A stretch of 64,000 nt of DNA. Origin: Beta vulgaris subsp. vulgaris (lineage: Eukaryota > Streptophyta > Magnoliopsida > Caryophyllales > Amaranthaceae). The stretch lies in assembly GCF_026745355.1 (NCBI RefSeq), contig NC_079202.1, positions 3,641,692 to 3,705,691 of the forward strand, in the 5' to 3' direction. The notes below the pieces were generated by a model that saw nothing but the letters and a program-made list of their open reading frames with translations, had not been told where the DNA came from and searched no databases. Position numbers and translations under genes: made by a program. Of this stretch, positions 1-11,897 are shown in pieces (the stretch's first letter is position 1; every line of letters begins with the position of its first letter).

Positions 1-1040
1 ACAAGAGCTTTAAATGGCCATTAACTTCGTCCATTTCCAAGAAACAAGCACTTTTGTCTTATAAGAAAATAAATTATCATCTTTGAGATAATTTTTAGTA
101 ACTAATTTCACCCAAAGATTCTCAGGATTAACAAGAATTTTCCATAGCAGCTTAAATTATAACGCCATATTATTAATTTTCGCTTTCCTTAGTCCTAGGC
201 CATCAAACTTTTTTTGGTTTATACGTTTACCCCCAACCTATATCATATTAGGAGATTTTGACATAGCATCTTTATTCCAGAAACAATTCCTATATCATTT
301 ATCCAAAAGAATCAAGAATTGAATTTGGAAGAGAAAAAAATTGCATTTGATAATAAGCTTTAGTAAGACTTGCTTGAGATAAAGCATTGGCCATCCATTT
401 TGACAATTGAGCTACACGTTTTGCTGAATATCCCCGAAAGTAGCATTAGTAACTTTACTATCAATAATATCACGCCCTAAATACTTACCTAAAGAGAAAG
501 ATTCCTGCACTTGTAATAAATTAGCTTAAGAGGAGGCCACAAGAGGAGAAGTATTGAGCGTGCATTGTTATGCAGATTTATAAAAATTCATAAGTAGCCT
601 TGACATCCTACAGTACTATCAAGAATATATTTAATAATGTTGCAACTCTCAACTAAAGCTTTTGTAAAAATCATTGTATCATTAGTAAAAGTTAAGAAAT
701 GGACTTTAATTATAGAATGACCTAATTTGATACCAATTGTTTTGGAACGTGATCGATATACGTTCTTCATAAAGTTGCCTAGCCAAAATATTCGCACACA
801 AAATAAAGATATATGGGGATAAAGGATTTGCCTGTCGGTTACTGCGAGAGGGAAAAAAAACATCTCCAGAAATCATATAACTAAAATAGAGAAAGAAACT
901 GTACTAGTTATACACTCTTTAATCCACCTCAACCACTATTCAGAAAAGCCTAGTTTCTAAAAAATTTTAAGAATATACTTCCATTCTAATCCATCATATG
1001 CTTTTTCATATCTAATTTAATTGCTAACCATCATCCTTCC
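1..1040 (-). pseudogene. LINE-A, 3' part of L1-type ORF2 (degenerate reverse transcriptase and downstream region)
   Basis: Read on the minus strand this is the C-terminal half of a plant L1-type ORF2. Around 588-863 the translation contains FTNDTMIF, matching the FADD catalytic box region of LINE reverse transcriptases, preceded by a degenerate 'PLSPYLFILC'-like segment. Further left (about 30-150) are remnants resembling the 'NPxxLWVxxxxxKY' and W-rich segments that follow RT in plant LINEs. Stops and frame changes are everywhere, so it is dead. It continues beyond the left edge. Its upstream part lies at 11464-11855 and 18545-18880, separated by two later insertions. The RT assignment is fairly sure; the left boundary is outside the window. 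Confidence 0.75.
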
Positions 1041-2621
1041 TGTTGACCCTTGAGTTTTGAAGATGACCTAACCACAAAAGACATAGTATATTTTATTTAT
1101 GTTGTTGCAAGGTAATTCATGCTCGAGATAAGAGAATACTTGATTGAAGATTAAAGCGGAGAATTAATCAAGATCGAAGTAAAGATGTTCGAGAAATGAA
1201 GAATCAAGCATGGAATGAAGATTAGAATACATTAGGGTATTTATTAATCTTCTTGTTAAGGTTGAGTAATAACTTTATTAAGTTCGTGGTGAATTCTCAA
1301 AGGAACTTGGTTCTGTTCCCATGAAAGGAACAGACCTGGCACTATAGGAACAAGGCTTAGGAACAAGACTTAATAATTAGGGAACAAGACTTAAAACTAA
1401 TTTAGGAACTTCTAAGTGACTAATATTGTGCGCCTAATGTAATTGTGTGCCCAATAAGTTGTTAGAGTTTTTAGGGATAATTTGACTAAGATCCATAATT
1501 TTAGGAAGTTAGTTTAAGTTTGTTAGGAAAAGATTTTAAATAGATTGTCTGATTTTAAAATAACTGATTTTCAAATCTTATCTTTTTAAAATATATATTT
1601 TATCTTTACATTTTATTTAAAAGATTTAGTTTTTCGAAAATATATTATTTCCGGTTTTAAAATGTTTCGGATTTTTCGAAATACAAAACTGTTTTCCGGT
1701 TTTTATAAAAGATTTTGAAAAAGATATTTTTCCTAAAAACAAGCTAAAGGATTTTTATTTATTTATTTCCTAAATTCTAGCTTACACGCCTAAATGATTT
1801 ACTGCTTCATGTTTATGGAGTTAGTGGATTTAGTGGCCTAAGTTAATTATCCTCCAAGTATTTAATTAAATTAAATAAGATTAATTATTCTCCAAGTTTG
1901 CAAAACCACGTACTTTGTTACTGCTTCTATGGAATGAAGTAATGGATTAGTGGATGATGTACATGACTTGGAATAAATAATTTAATTTAATTAATTAATT
2001 AGAAATCATGGAGAACATGTGATAATGGTCTAAGTTAGTGGAAATCATGTCTTGGCTTAATGGTCTATAAATAGATGCCTAATTCATTTGAGAAAAATTG
2101 TGTCTGACTTAGTTAATTTGTCTTAAGTTATCTAAAGTGTCAGTGCCTTTCCTTAAGAGAATTCATACTTACATTAATCGAGTTTTTATTACTCTTCCAT
2201 TGTTTTACAAAGTGTATTTTTGAGAAAAAGGGTTTGAGTGAACTCTTGTAAGTGTGAGAAAGCTTTGAGTGAAGCAAGAGAAAGAGAAAGAGAAAGAGAA
2301 AGGAACTTCGAGTGAAGTTTGAGAGAAAACGTCAGTTGTTGGGAACTGTCGTTGGGAACTTGAGTTGAGTGACTTAAGTTGAGAATCGAGAGAAAAGTAA
2401 TAGGTTGTAATCAAAGTTGTTTTGGCCTATTATAGTGGAAAGTTGTTTAAAATCCCTTGTGGTCGAGGTTTTTCTTCCTACTAGGCCTAGGAAGTTTTTC
2501 CTCGTAAAATCTCTCGTGTTCCCATTGTTTGTTCCCAAGTTTACTTTTAATTCCGCAAAAAGTAGTACTTATTCTCTCACTATAATTCACCCCCCTCTTA
2601 TAGTGCTCATATTATACAACA
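1041..2621 (+). repeat. 5' LTR of the Sirevirus-type element
   Basis: 1581 bp, TG...CA ends, nearly identical to 9897-11463. A TATA-like box lies at 2066-2074, and a (GAGAAA)n run follows at about 2277-2302, likely in the transcribed part. Differences from the 3' LTR, compared by eye, are about thirty, many of them one-base length changes in homopolymers. Confidence 0.9.
2066..2074 (+). promoter_or_regulatory. TATA-like box in the Sirevirus LTR
   Basis: The sequence tataaatag is preserved in both LTRs (also 10912-10920). It lies about 550 bp before the LTR end, a plausible start for the genomic transcript. Function is inferred from the motif and its conservation. Confidence 0.55.
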
Positions 2622-2623
2622 AT

Positions 2624-2635
2624 TGGTATCAGAGC
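2624..2635 (+). other. Primer binding site, initiator methionine tRNA
   Basis: TGGTATCAGAGC starts two bases after the 5' LTR. It is the classic copia primer site complementary to the 3' end of plant initiator tRNA-Met. Confidence 0.9.
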
Positions 2636-2685
2636 GGGAACTCTAATATTCAGGAAACCCTGTTGAGTTCAAGATCTTGAAAAAT

Positions 2686-5600
2686 ATGAATACTAGAGAG
2701 AAACTGGAAGAAGGGTACTCTACGCAGAGGCCACCAATGTTCAATGGTAAGTTTTACACTTACTGGAAGAACATAATGGAGATCTTTATCAAAGCCGACA
2801 ATTACCAGGTATGGAGAGTCATAGAGGTAGGTGATTTTGAAGTCACTACCACTAATGACAAGAATGAGGTAATTCCTAAATCTATATCTGATTTTGATAA
2901 AGCTGATTTCGAAAAGATGGAAATTAATGCTCTTGCTATAAAATTGCTTCATTGTGGTCTTGGTCCTCATGAACACAATCGTGTCATGGGATGTAAAACC
3001 GCAAAACAAATTTGGGATCTTCTTGAAATCACTCATAAAGGTACGAGTGAAGTTAAGAGATCAAAAATAGATCTTTTGATGAACCAATATGATACTTTTT
3101 CAAATGAAATCAAAAGAGTCTATCCAAGATATGTTTACACGCTTTACTAATATAATTAATGAGCGAACATCTCTTGGTAAAGTGATTACATCTAAGGAAC
3201 AGGTACGAAAGGTCCTAAGGAGCCTTCCTAGGGATCGTTGGATGGCTAAAGTAACTGCCTTGCAGGAAACTAAGGACTTTACTAAGTTCAATTTGGAACA
3301 ACTTGCTGGTTCCCTCATGACTCATGAGTTGCAATTGGACAATGAGAATGGAGATATGTCCAAGCAAAAGTCGATTGCCTTAAAAGCTGATGAAAGTGAA
3401 GGCTCAGAAACAGATGAAGAAGAATCTGCTCTCATGGTCCGAAAATTCAAAAGAATGTTTAGGAACATGAAGAAAGGTGATTACAAAGGTAAGAATAAGA
3501 AATATTCTAACAAACTTGTTTGTCATAAGTGTGGCAGTTCTGAGCACTTCATCAAGGATTGTCCCCAATGGGAAAAAAAAAGGCAAAGGAAGGGAACAGA
3601 GCAGAGATAGGACAAAGAATACAAAAACTCCTATACTCGATCTTGACATGAAGAAAGCTATGGTTGCTGCATGGGGAGACTCTGACTCTGAGAAAGAAGA
3701 TGATCCTCAACCAAATGAGGAGACTGCAAACTTCTGTCTCATGGCTCTTGACAATTCCGAATCTGATGAAGAGATTGAATCTCTTGAGGTTGGAGTGAGG
3801 GGGAACAACACATGGTACCTAGACAGTGGTTGTTCTAAGCATATGACTGGAGATAAATCAAGATTTCTCTCATCTCAGCCTACAATGGTGGAAGTGTGAC
3901 TTTTGGTGACAACAAGAAAGGTAACATAGTTGCCATGGGCAAAGTTGGTAAGTCATCGTCACATTCCATAGAAAATGTGTTTCTAGTTGATGGATTAAAG
4001 CATAACTTGTTAAGTATATCCCAATTCTGTGATAGAGGAACTGTGTGAAGTTTAATAGTGAAAAATGTTTGATAGTCAACAATAGCACAAAGGATATCAT
4101 TTTGGAAGGAACAAGGAAAGGGAACACATATGTTGTGGATCTCAACCTTGTTCCCAAAAACAAATTCACATGCCTTAGTGTTATTGATTATGATTCACTC
4201 TTATGGCACAAGCGTCTAGGTCATGCTAGCTTTTCCTTGCTTGACAAACTGCGTTCTAAAGAACTAGTTTTAGGTTTACCCTCTACTAAGTTTCATTTAG
4301 ATCATGTGTGTGATGCATGCGCAAAAGGCAAGCATGTTAGGTCCTCTTTCAAGTCCAAAATGTGGTGAGTACCACAAGACCTTTAGAGTTAATACATATG
4401 GATTTATGTGGACCTATGAGGATACAAAGGGAGTGGAAAGAAATATGTGTTAGTAATTGTAGATGACTTCTCTAGATTTACTTGGGTTATTTTTCTTTCT
4501 AGCAAGGACGAGACTTATGATGAGTTCCTTGTCTTTGCAAAGAAAGTACAAAATTTGAGTGGTCATAAGTTACTTCACCTTAGATCCGACCATGGTAAAG
4601 AGTTTGAAAATTATAAGTTCGATGACTTTAGCAGAGACAATGGATTAGATCACAATTTCTCAGCCCCTAGAACACCTCAACAAAATGGTGTTGTTGAAAG
4701 GAAGAATAGAACACTAAGAGATGGTTAGGACTATGTTGATAGCTAGTGGACTTCCTAAAACTTTTGGGCAGAAGCTGTGAATACTGCTTGTCACATTATA
4801 AATCGAGCCATGGTAAGACCTTTATTAAATAAAACGCCCTATGAGTGTATTTTGGTAAAAAGCCCAATATTACATATTTCAGAACATTTGGATGTAAATG
4901 TTTTGTTCATAATAATGGGAAACAAAATATTGGAAAATTTGATGCTAGAAGTGAAGAAGCTGTATTCTTAGGATATTCTTCTAGTAGCAAGGCTTATAGA
5001 GTGTATAATAAAAGGTCTATGTGTGTAGAAGAAAGTGTGCATGTTATTTTTGATGAAACAGATAAATTTGATGCAAGCACACAGGTTGAAGATGACTTCG
5101 AAATAGGATTGACAAAAGACTAAGTCTTATTGATGAGACTTTGGAAGACGAAGTCATGGGAACAAAGCCAAGGGAACAACATCCTGTTCCTGTTCCCAAT
5201 GAGGAAGAAGAGAACTAAGTGATGATGCACTAGTGAATGAATCCACTATTGTTGAACCTGGTTCCCAAGTACAGGAAATGAAGATGATCAAGGAAACCAA
5301 GTTTCCATCCAGGATTTCCAACCAAAGCCTTGGAAAACTCATCGTTCCCATCCTGTGGAACTAATAATCAGTGACATAAATAAGGGAACTCAAACGAGAT
5401 CTCAATTGAAAAACTTTTGTGCTTTTCATGCTTTTCTTTCTATGTTGGAACCTAGGAATCATGAAGAAGCTCTCACTGATGCTGATTGGATCGTAGCAAT
5501 GCAGGATGAACTTCATCAATTTGAAAGAAACAAAGTTTGGCACCTTGAACCTAAGCCTAAACATAACAAGGTTATTGGTTTAAAGTGGGTGTTTCGAAAC

Positions 5601-6972
5601 AAATTAGATGAGTTCGGAACTATCATAAGAAACAAGGCCAGGTTAGTTGTGAAAGGATACAATCAACAGGAAGGCATTGATTATGAAGAAACTTTTGCTC
5701 CAGTTGCAAGATTGGAAGCAATTAGAATCTTCATAGCTTTTGCTGCCTTCATGGGTTTCAAATTGTATCAAATGGATGTAAAATGTGCTTTTCTAAATGG
5801 TTATCTTAATGAGGAGGTATTTGTAGAACAACCTCCAGGTTTTGAAAATAAAGAATTTCCTAATCATGTCTTTAAGCTTGACAAAGCTCTTTATGGGTTA
5901 AAGCAAGCTCCAAGAGCATGGTATGAAAGACTTTCTAAGTTCCTTCTTGAAAATGAGTTTAAAAGAGGAAAATTGGATCGAACCTTGTTTTTAAAATCAA
6001 AAGGAAAACATTTATTAGTTGTTCAAATATATGTTGATGATATTATATTTGGTGCCACTAATGAATCTTTGTGCAAGGACTTTGCTAATCTCATGAGTAA
6101 AGAATTTGAAATGAGTATGATGGGTGAGCTCAACTTCTTCTTGGGGTTGCAAATCAAGCAAACAGAAGAAGGAATCTACATCCATCAACAAAAGTACATA
6201 AAGGAACTATTGAAAAAGTATGGTTTGGAAGCATCCAAAGTTAATCATACACCTATGGGAATCTCAACCAGATTGGATGAAGATTCTATAGGAACAAGTG
6301 TGGATCAAACCAAATATCGAGGTATGATTGGCTCATTACTATATCTAACTGCAAGTCGTCCTGATATTGCTTTCAGTGTAGGTTATGTGCAAGGTTTCAA
6401 GCCAATCCAAAGGAATCTCATCTCACAGCTGTGAAGAGAATCCTAAGATACCTCAAGGGAACAGATGATTTAAGCCTATTCTATTCGAGGAGTGATACCT
6501 TTGAATTGAAAGGATTTGCGGATGCTGACTATGCAGGAGATCTGGTCAATAGAAAGAGTACATCAGGTATGGTTCAGTTCCTTAGTCATAGTTTAGTTTC
6601 TTGGAGCACCAAGAAGCAAAACACAGTTGCTTTATCTACAGCAGAGGCTGAATATGTTGCAGCAGCAGCATGTTGTTCCCAAATGCTATGGATAAAACAA
6701 CAACTACGTGACTATGGAATCTACTTTGAATGTGTTCCCATCTATTGTGATAATACTAGTGCTATTAGTATTTCTAAAGATCCCGTACACATTCAAGAGT
6801 CAAACACATCCATATTAGGCATCACTTTCTGAAAGATAATGTTGAAAAGGGTCTTATTAAAATGGAATTCTGTGAGACTGAACGTCAAATTGCAGATATC
6901 TTGACAAAACCCTTAAATAGAGATAGGTTTGAGAAATTGAGACTTGAACTTGGCTTAATCAAATTGAAATGA
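2686..6972 (+). pseudogene. Sirevirus-type gag-pol polyprotein, broken by multiple frame changes
   Basis: Begins at the ATG at 2686 (MNTREKLEEG). Domains in order: gag with PPMFNGKFYTYWKN and a CCHC knuckle (CHKCGSSEHFIKDC, about 3520-3565); aspartic protease DSGCSKHMTG (about 3820-3850); GAG-pre-integrase with HKRLGH and CDAC (about 4208-4325); integrase core with VDDFSRFTW, RSDHGKEF and GVVERKNRT, the DDE triad (4460-4715); reverse transcriptase with YVDD (about 6030) in the long frame 5355-6434; RNase H with ADADYAG and STAEAEY (6431-6830), ending ELGLIKLK and stop at 6970-6972. All three frames are used in turn, with breaks near 3110, 3600, 3895, 4040, 4370-4440, 4730, 4900, 5125, 6430 and 6830. 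Together the domains would cover the usual copia polyprotein, but no intact protein can be made from this copy. Confidence 0.9.
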
Positions 6973-7488
6973 TTGCTACATTATTCCCCTTTGTGTTAAT
7001 TCTTTGGCATTATGTCTTGATGTGCATTTTGATGTTTTATTTGCTTAAATACATCACAATCTTATATGATTATTTCATATGTATAAGTAAAAATGTCTGA
7101 AAACTGCTCACCAATGTCCAATAATATTCCCCTTATTGTTCAAAGGACAATTCTATGCCTTAAGTGATAACAAAGGATTAAAAGAATTAATGGAGTTCCA
7201 AAGTAGCAAAATTTCATTGTTCCATTCATGTTCCCAAACGCTGTTCCCAATTCCCAGCGTATTAGAGTTATTTTTTTCTTTTTCAAAATTCGAAAAACCA
7301 AAAATATTTGTTCAGATTTTATTTCCTAAAAATCTGTTTTTCCTTATATCTCTCAAGTTAGTTGAAGATATTTTTTTTAGAGATTTTTTCTTTAAAACGT
7401 GTAATACACGGTTTTATTTATTCTTTCCTTAAAACAAAACAAATTTTTTTCCTTCCTTCTCATAAAACCGAAAATTACTCCACAAAAC

Positions 7489-9392
7489 ATGACTACCAAA
7501 AACACTTATCACTCTCTCTCCTCCCACAAAGCCGAAAAACCCTCTCCTTCATCCTCTAAAATTGAATCACCAACACCCATGGATATTTCTCCAAATTCTT
7601 CATCAAGAATTCTAAGGAAAAGGAAGAAACAAGAAGAATCGGTTGAAATGGAGGTTGAAGAAGCTCATGCAACTAGTGAGGGGGAATCAGATGTTCCCGA
7701 GAGAGGAACAACTCGGTTGTTCGAAAAAATTCCACGGCAACTAGGTATGTGCATGGACTTTTTATTGATGTTTCTTGGTGCAAAAGAGTAAACTTTCGTC
7801 AATTCTTAATATGATTAAGTTTCAAGGTTGGGAAAATCTTTTTGTGAAATGTTATGGAAATAGTTTGATTCCTAAATTGATGGACGAATTTTGTGAAAAC
7901 TTTTCCATGGATGAAGAAGGAAATTGTTCCACCTTGGTGAAGAGGAACTCAAATTGATTTTAATGCAAAAATTTGGGTAAATGCTTGGTGTTCCCGTGAG
8001 AGGAACAGATGTTTATTTCAAGAAACAACGTGGTTCATATCCATTTTCGGACATTTCCTTTGATCAATTGATTGTTAAGTATGGGGTCAAAAGGGAAAAA
8101 CATTTCTTGATCAAATCTTCTTTCCCCTTATCACAAAATTTTGTTCACATCCTCAAGAAAGCTTTATTGCCTCGTCTTTCCAAACGTGCTCAAGTTAGCA
8201 TGTTGGATTTAATTTACATTCATTGTCTAGCTTCTCACAAACACATAAACTTTCCTTCTTAATGATTCAACATTTGAGTCATTGCATTGAAAATGGATTT
8301 GTTGTTGGCTATGGAGCTTAGTAACCGAAATTCTACTTAATTTAAAGTGAAAATTTCGGGAACTCAGTCCATAGTGTGTCCACGGGAAATATGTTGAATG
8401 TGCGTGCCTTGAATAACTTAAATGTTTGTGTTGTGAATGGAGAAGTTATTAAGGGCGTGCTAATCTTGATGATGATGAGGATGATGATGATGGATGATGA
8501 AGTGGAAGAAGAAGAAGAAGAAAAAGAAGTTGAAGAGAAGAAAATCGAAAAAAGAAAAAAAAATCAAAAAGAAAAGAAAATTGAAAAAGAAAAAGAAGAA
8601 ACTAAGAAGAAAGGGAAGAAGGTGGTTGATGAGGTGGTGAAACCGGTTATGAAGAGCACTAGAGCTAGTCAAAGGGTTCAAAATATGAAAGTGCTTAATT
8701 TTCCTACTTGATGCCGAAGAAAGTTGTGAGGAAGATGAAGTAAAGGTGATTGATAGGGAAGATTATGAATCTAACCTACCTCCTTCTAGGGAACCGACTC
8801 CTGTTCCCATGGAAACCAATCCTCCTTTTCCTCCATCTCCACAAAAATCTGCCTCACCCTCTACCCTAGCACCACAAGATGATCTATCCCTCCCTCTACC
8901 TCAAAACCCTCCTGTTCTGTTCCTAAAGCTAAGGAAACAGTGGTGTTCCCATTCTAGAGGAACAACCTGCTGTTCCCAAACCTAAGGAACAAACCGCAAA
9001 CCCCAAGCCTTCTCAAGCTCCCTCGTCTTCTCAAAATCCTACCATTGGTTCTACATATACTCTAGCTCATGCTAGAAGGTTGGATTCTTTGTTTTCCTTG
9101 GTTATGGGTCATTCGGAAGCAATGATGGAGTTTGCTACGGAAGCTAAGGATTTAAATGGGTTGGTAAAAGGGGTTATGAGCAAAGTTGACAAAGCCTTGG
9201 ATGGACAAAAAGAGATATGGCTGGCTTGGTGAACTTTCTTCCTCCATTCAAGCTATGAACTCTAGATTGTTGAAGTTGGAAGACATTGTGCTCAAGGGAA
9301 ATGATACATTGGCCGAAAATCATCAAGAAGTGATGGCAAAGCTTCATGATGTGGTGGAAGAAGTAGAACAACCTCCCTCTCCTAAATCATAA
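7489..9392 (+). pseudogene. Extra downstream ORF of the Sirevirus (env-position ORF), degenerate
   Basis: After pol and a spacer of about 0.5 kb, a second gene starts at ATG 7489 (MTTKNTYHSLSSHK) and can be followed through frame changes to the stop at 9392. Visible parts: a Ser/Pro/Lys-rich N-terminus with RKRKKQEE (7600-7640); a middle part with SQNFVHILKKALLPRLSKRA and HINFPS (8130-8260), resembling plant retroelement proteins annotated 'putative plant transposon protein'; a Glu/Lys-rich low-complexity stretch (8490-8640); a Pro/Ser-rich stretch (8770-8930); and a heptad-like C-terminus (about 9100-9370) likely to form a coiled coil. No clear signal peptide or membrane segment is seen. The position is that of the env-like gene of SIRE1-type elements, but the sequence gives no direct sign of an envelope function. 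Confidence 0.65.
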
Positions 9393-9882
9393 ACTTTTCT
9401 CATTTAGCTTGTTTTATTTTGTGTGGGAACATGAACTTTGTTTAATATTTGTCTTTTCTATCCTTCTCCTTTAATCATGCTACAATGGAACTTATTAGTT
9501 TGCTAAATTCTAAGTTTGATCTTTTTGCATGTGTGCGTCTAAATGAATGGCTAATATTCTTGGATTGCGGTTTTTGAGAGTTGAATGCTTTATTTGCTTA
9601 TACTAACCAACTTATTTCTTACAAGTTTGGGTGTGATGTGTTTAGTGAATAATATTCATCTTTTTGAAATCGTGGACTATGTTTTTGAAGATGCCAAAGG
9701 GGGAAAGATAAGGCAAATCAGAGTAAATTTTTTTTGTCATGATTATGTTCTCATATTTCGACTTTACAAAATAAAATAACGAGTCTATAATATTAATTTA
9801 ACTTGGTTACATACTTTGTTAAAATTATTTTTATATGACTTATATGTATTATTTTTAGTATATGCCTTTTGTTGCCATCTTC
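9393..9882 (+). other. Non-coding 3' spacer of the Sirevirus
   Basis: AT-rich spacer between the downstream ORF and the polypurine tract. Short open frames here (such as 9585-9779) have no recognisable content. Confidence 0.5.
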
Positions 9883-9895
9883 AAAAAGGGGGAAA
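9883..9895 (+). other. Polypurine tract of the Sirevirus
   Basis: aaaaagggggaaa lies one base before the TG of the 3' LTR, the expected place for plus-strand priming. Confidence 0.85.
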
Positions 9896-9896
9896 T

Positions 9897-11463
9897 TGTT
9901 GACCCTTGAGTTTTGAAGATGACCTAACCACAAAAGACATAGTATATTTTATTTATGTTGTTGCAAGGTAATTCATGCTCGAGCTAAGAGAATACTTGAT
10001 TGAAGATTAAAGCGGAGAATTAATCAAGATCGAAGTAAAGATGTTCGAGAAATGAAGAATCAAGCATGGAATGAAGATTAGAATACATTAGGGTATTTAT
10101 TAATCTTCTTGTTAAGGTTGAGTAATGCTTTATTAAGTTCGTGGTGAATTCTCAAAGGAACTTGGTTCTGTTCCCATGAAAGGAACAGACCTGGCACTAT
10201 AGGAACAAGGTTAGGAACAAGACTTAATAATTAGGGAACAAGACTTAAAACTAATTTAGGAACTTCTAAGTGACTAATATTGTGCGCCTAAGTAATTGTG
10301 TGCCCAATATAGTTGTTAGAGTTTTTAGGGATAATTTGACTAAGATCCATAATTTTAGGAAGTTAGTTTAAGTTTGTTAGGAAAAGATTTTAAATAGATT
10401 TTCTGATTTTAAAATAACTGATTTTCAAATCTTATCTTTTTAAAATATATATTTTATCTTTTAAATTTTATTTAAAAGATTTAGTTTTCGAAAATATATT
10501 ATTTCCGGTTTTTAAAATGTTTCGGATTTTTGAAATAAAAAACTGTTTTCCGGTTTTTATAAAGATTTTGAAAAAGATATTTTTCCTAAAAACTAGCTAA
10601 AGATTTTTATTTATTTATTTCCTAAATTCTAGCTTACACGCCTAAATGATTTACTGCTTCATGTTTATGAGTTAGTGGATTTAGTGGCTAAGTTAATTAT
10701 CCTCCAAGTATTTAATTAAATTAAATAAGATTAATTATTCTCCAAGTTTGCAAAACCACGTATTGTTACTGCTTCTATGAATGAAGTAATGGATTAGTGG
10801 ATGATGTACATGACTTGGAATAAATAATTTAATTTAATTAATTAATTAAAATCATGGAGAACATGTGATAATGGTCTAAGTTAGTGGAAATCATGTCTTG
10901 TCTTAAATGTCTATAAATAGGCGCCTAATTCATTTGAGAAAAATTGTGTCTGACTTAGTTAATTTGTCTTAAGTTATCTAAAGTGTCAGTGCCTTTCCTT
11001 AAGAGAATTCATACTTACATTAATCGAGTTTTATTACTCTTCCATTGTTTTACAAAGTGTATTTTTGAGAAAAGGGTTTGAGTGAACTCTTGTAAGTGTG
11101 AGAAAGCTTTGAGTGAAGAAGAGAAAGAGAAAGAGAAAGGAACTTCGAGTGAAGTTTGAGAGAAAACGTCAGTTGTTGGGAACTGTCGTTGGGAACTTGA
11201 GTTGAGTGACTTAAGTTGAGAATCGAGAGAAAAGTAATAGGTTGTAATCAGAGTTGTTTTGGCCTATTATAGTGGAAAGTTGTTTAAAATCCCTTGTGGT
11301 CGAGGTTGTTCTTCCTACTAGGCCTAGGAAGTTTTTCCTCGTAAAATCTCTCGTGTTCCCATTGTTTGTTCCCAAGTTTACTTTTAATTCCGCAAAAACT
11401 AGTACTTATTCTCTCACTATAATTCACCCCCCCCCCCTCTTATAGTGCTCATATTATACAACA
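9897..11463 (+). repeat. 3' LTR of the Sirevirus-type element
   Basis: 1567 bp, pairs with 1041-2621 and ends ACAACA before the target duplication cttcc. A run of C near 11427-11437 is longer than in the 5' LTR. Confidence 0.9.
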
Positions 11464-11855
11464 CTTCCCTTGCTTTTTGTTAAAAAAGTGAAACACTTTA
11501 TAAGCCAATAAGACATTATCTAGAATTAAAGGATGGATAATTTTGCCTAAAAGAACGTTTAACTAATTCGCCATTATTATAAAGATAACCTTATAAATTG
11601 TTAAGGAGAGACTTACAGGAAAAAATTAATTTGGATTAGAGGGAGCTTCAATTTTGGGAACGAGTGTAATAAACGTATGATTTACCTCCTTTAAGAGATT
11701 ACGAAAGTGAAAAAACGCTTTGAGAGCTTTAAAAATCGAATCACTTATTAAGGCCAAATACTTTTGGAGAAAGTAAGGCGGAAGACTGATAGACCTAGAG
11801 ATTTATGAGGAGCCAGATGGAAAACAACTTCTTTGACCTCATTCTTTACAATATC
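11464..11855 (-). pseudogene. LINE-A, start of the reverse transcriptase (middle fragment)
   Basis: On the minus strand the translation runs from VKNEVKEVVFHL (start of the RT region) through a KSLGLSVF segment, matching the 'KSPGPDGF' box, to ITLVPKIEAPSNP, a hallmark of plant L1 RT. It joins the part at 18545-18880 on its 5' side, across LINE-B, and the part at 1-1040 on its 3' side, across the Sirevirus. Reading is broken. The continuity of peptide motifs over both insertions is strong evidence that these are pieces of one LINE. Confidence 0.8.
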
Positions 11856-11897
11856 TTTTTTTTTGTTTGACAAAGGTGGAAAGACAAAAGCAAAGGA

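Larger units (their letters stand above)
1041..11463 (+). mobile_element. Sirevirus-type Ty1/copia LTR retrotransposon, complete but degenerate
   Basis: A full-length element bounded by LTRs at 1041-2621 and 9897-11463, both beginning TGTTGACC and ending ACAACA. The five-base target duplication cttcc is exact (1036-1040 and 11464-11468). Inside, in order: an initiator-Met tRNA primer site, gag, protease, integrase, reverse transcriptase and RNase H (copia order), a second downstream reading frame, and a polypurine tract. The gag type, the PBS and an extra ORF after pol are typical of the Sirevirus lineage. It inserted into LINE-A, and the two LINE halves rejoin across it. Coding frames are broken many times, so it is not autonomous as written. 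Confidence 0.9.

Noticed and set aside
2417..2680. Open frame at the 5' LTR end, repeated at 11254-11445
   Set aside because: Lies in the LTR and primer site region and is present only because the LTRs are repeated; no protein signature.
8460..8681. Minus-strand open frame very rich in Phe and His
   Set aside because: It is the complement of the Glu/Lys-coding purine run in the Sirevirus downstream ORF.
7489..9392. True viral envelope gene
   Set aside because: Only the position suggests it; no signal peptide, membrane segment or glycoprotein-like features can be seen.
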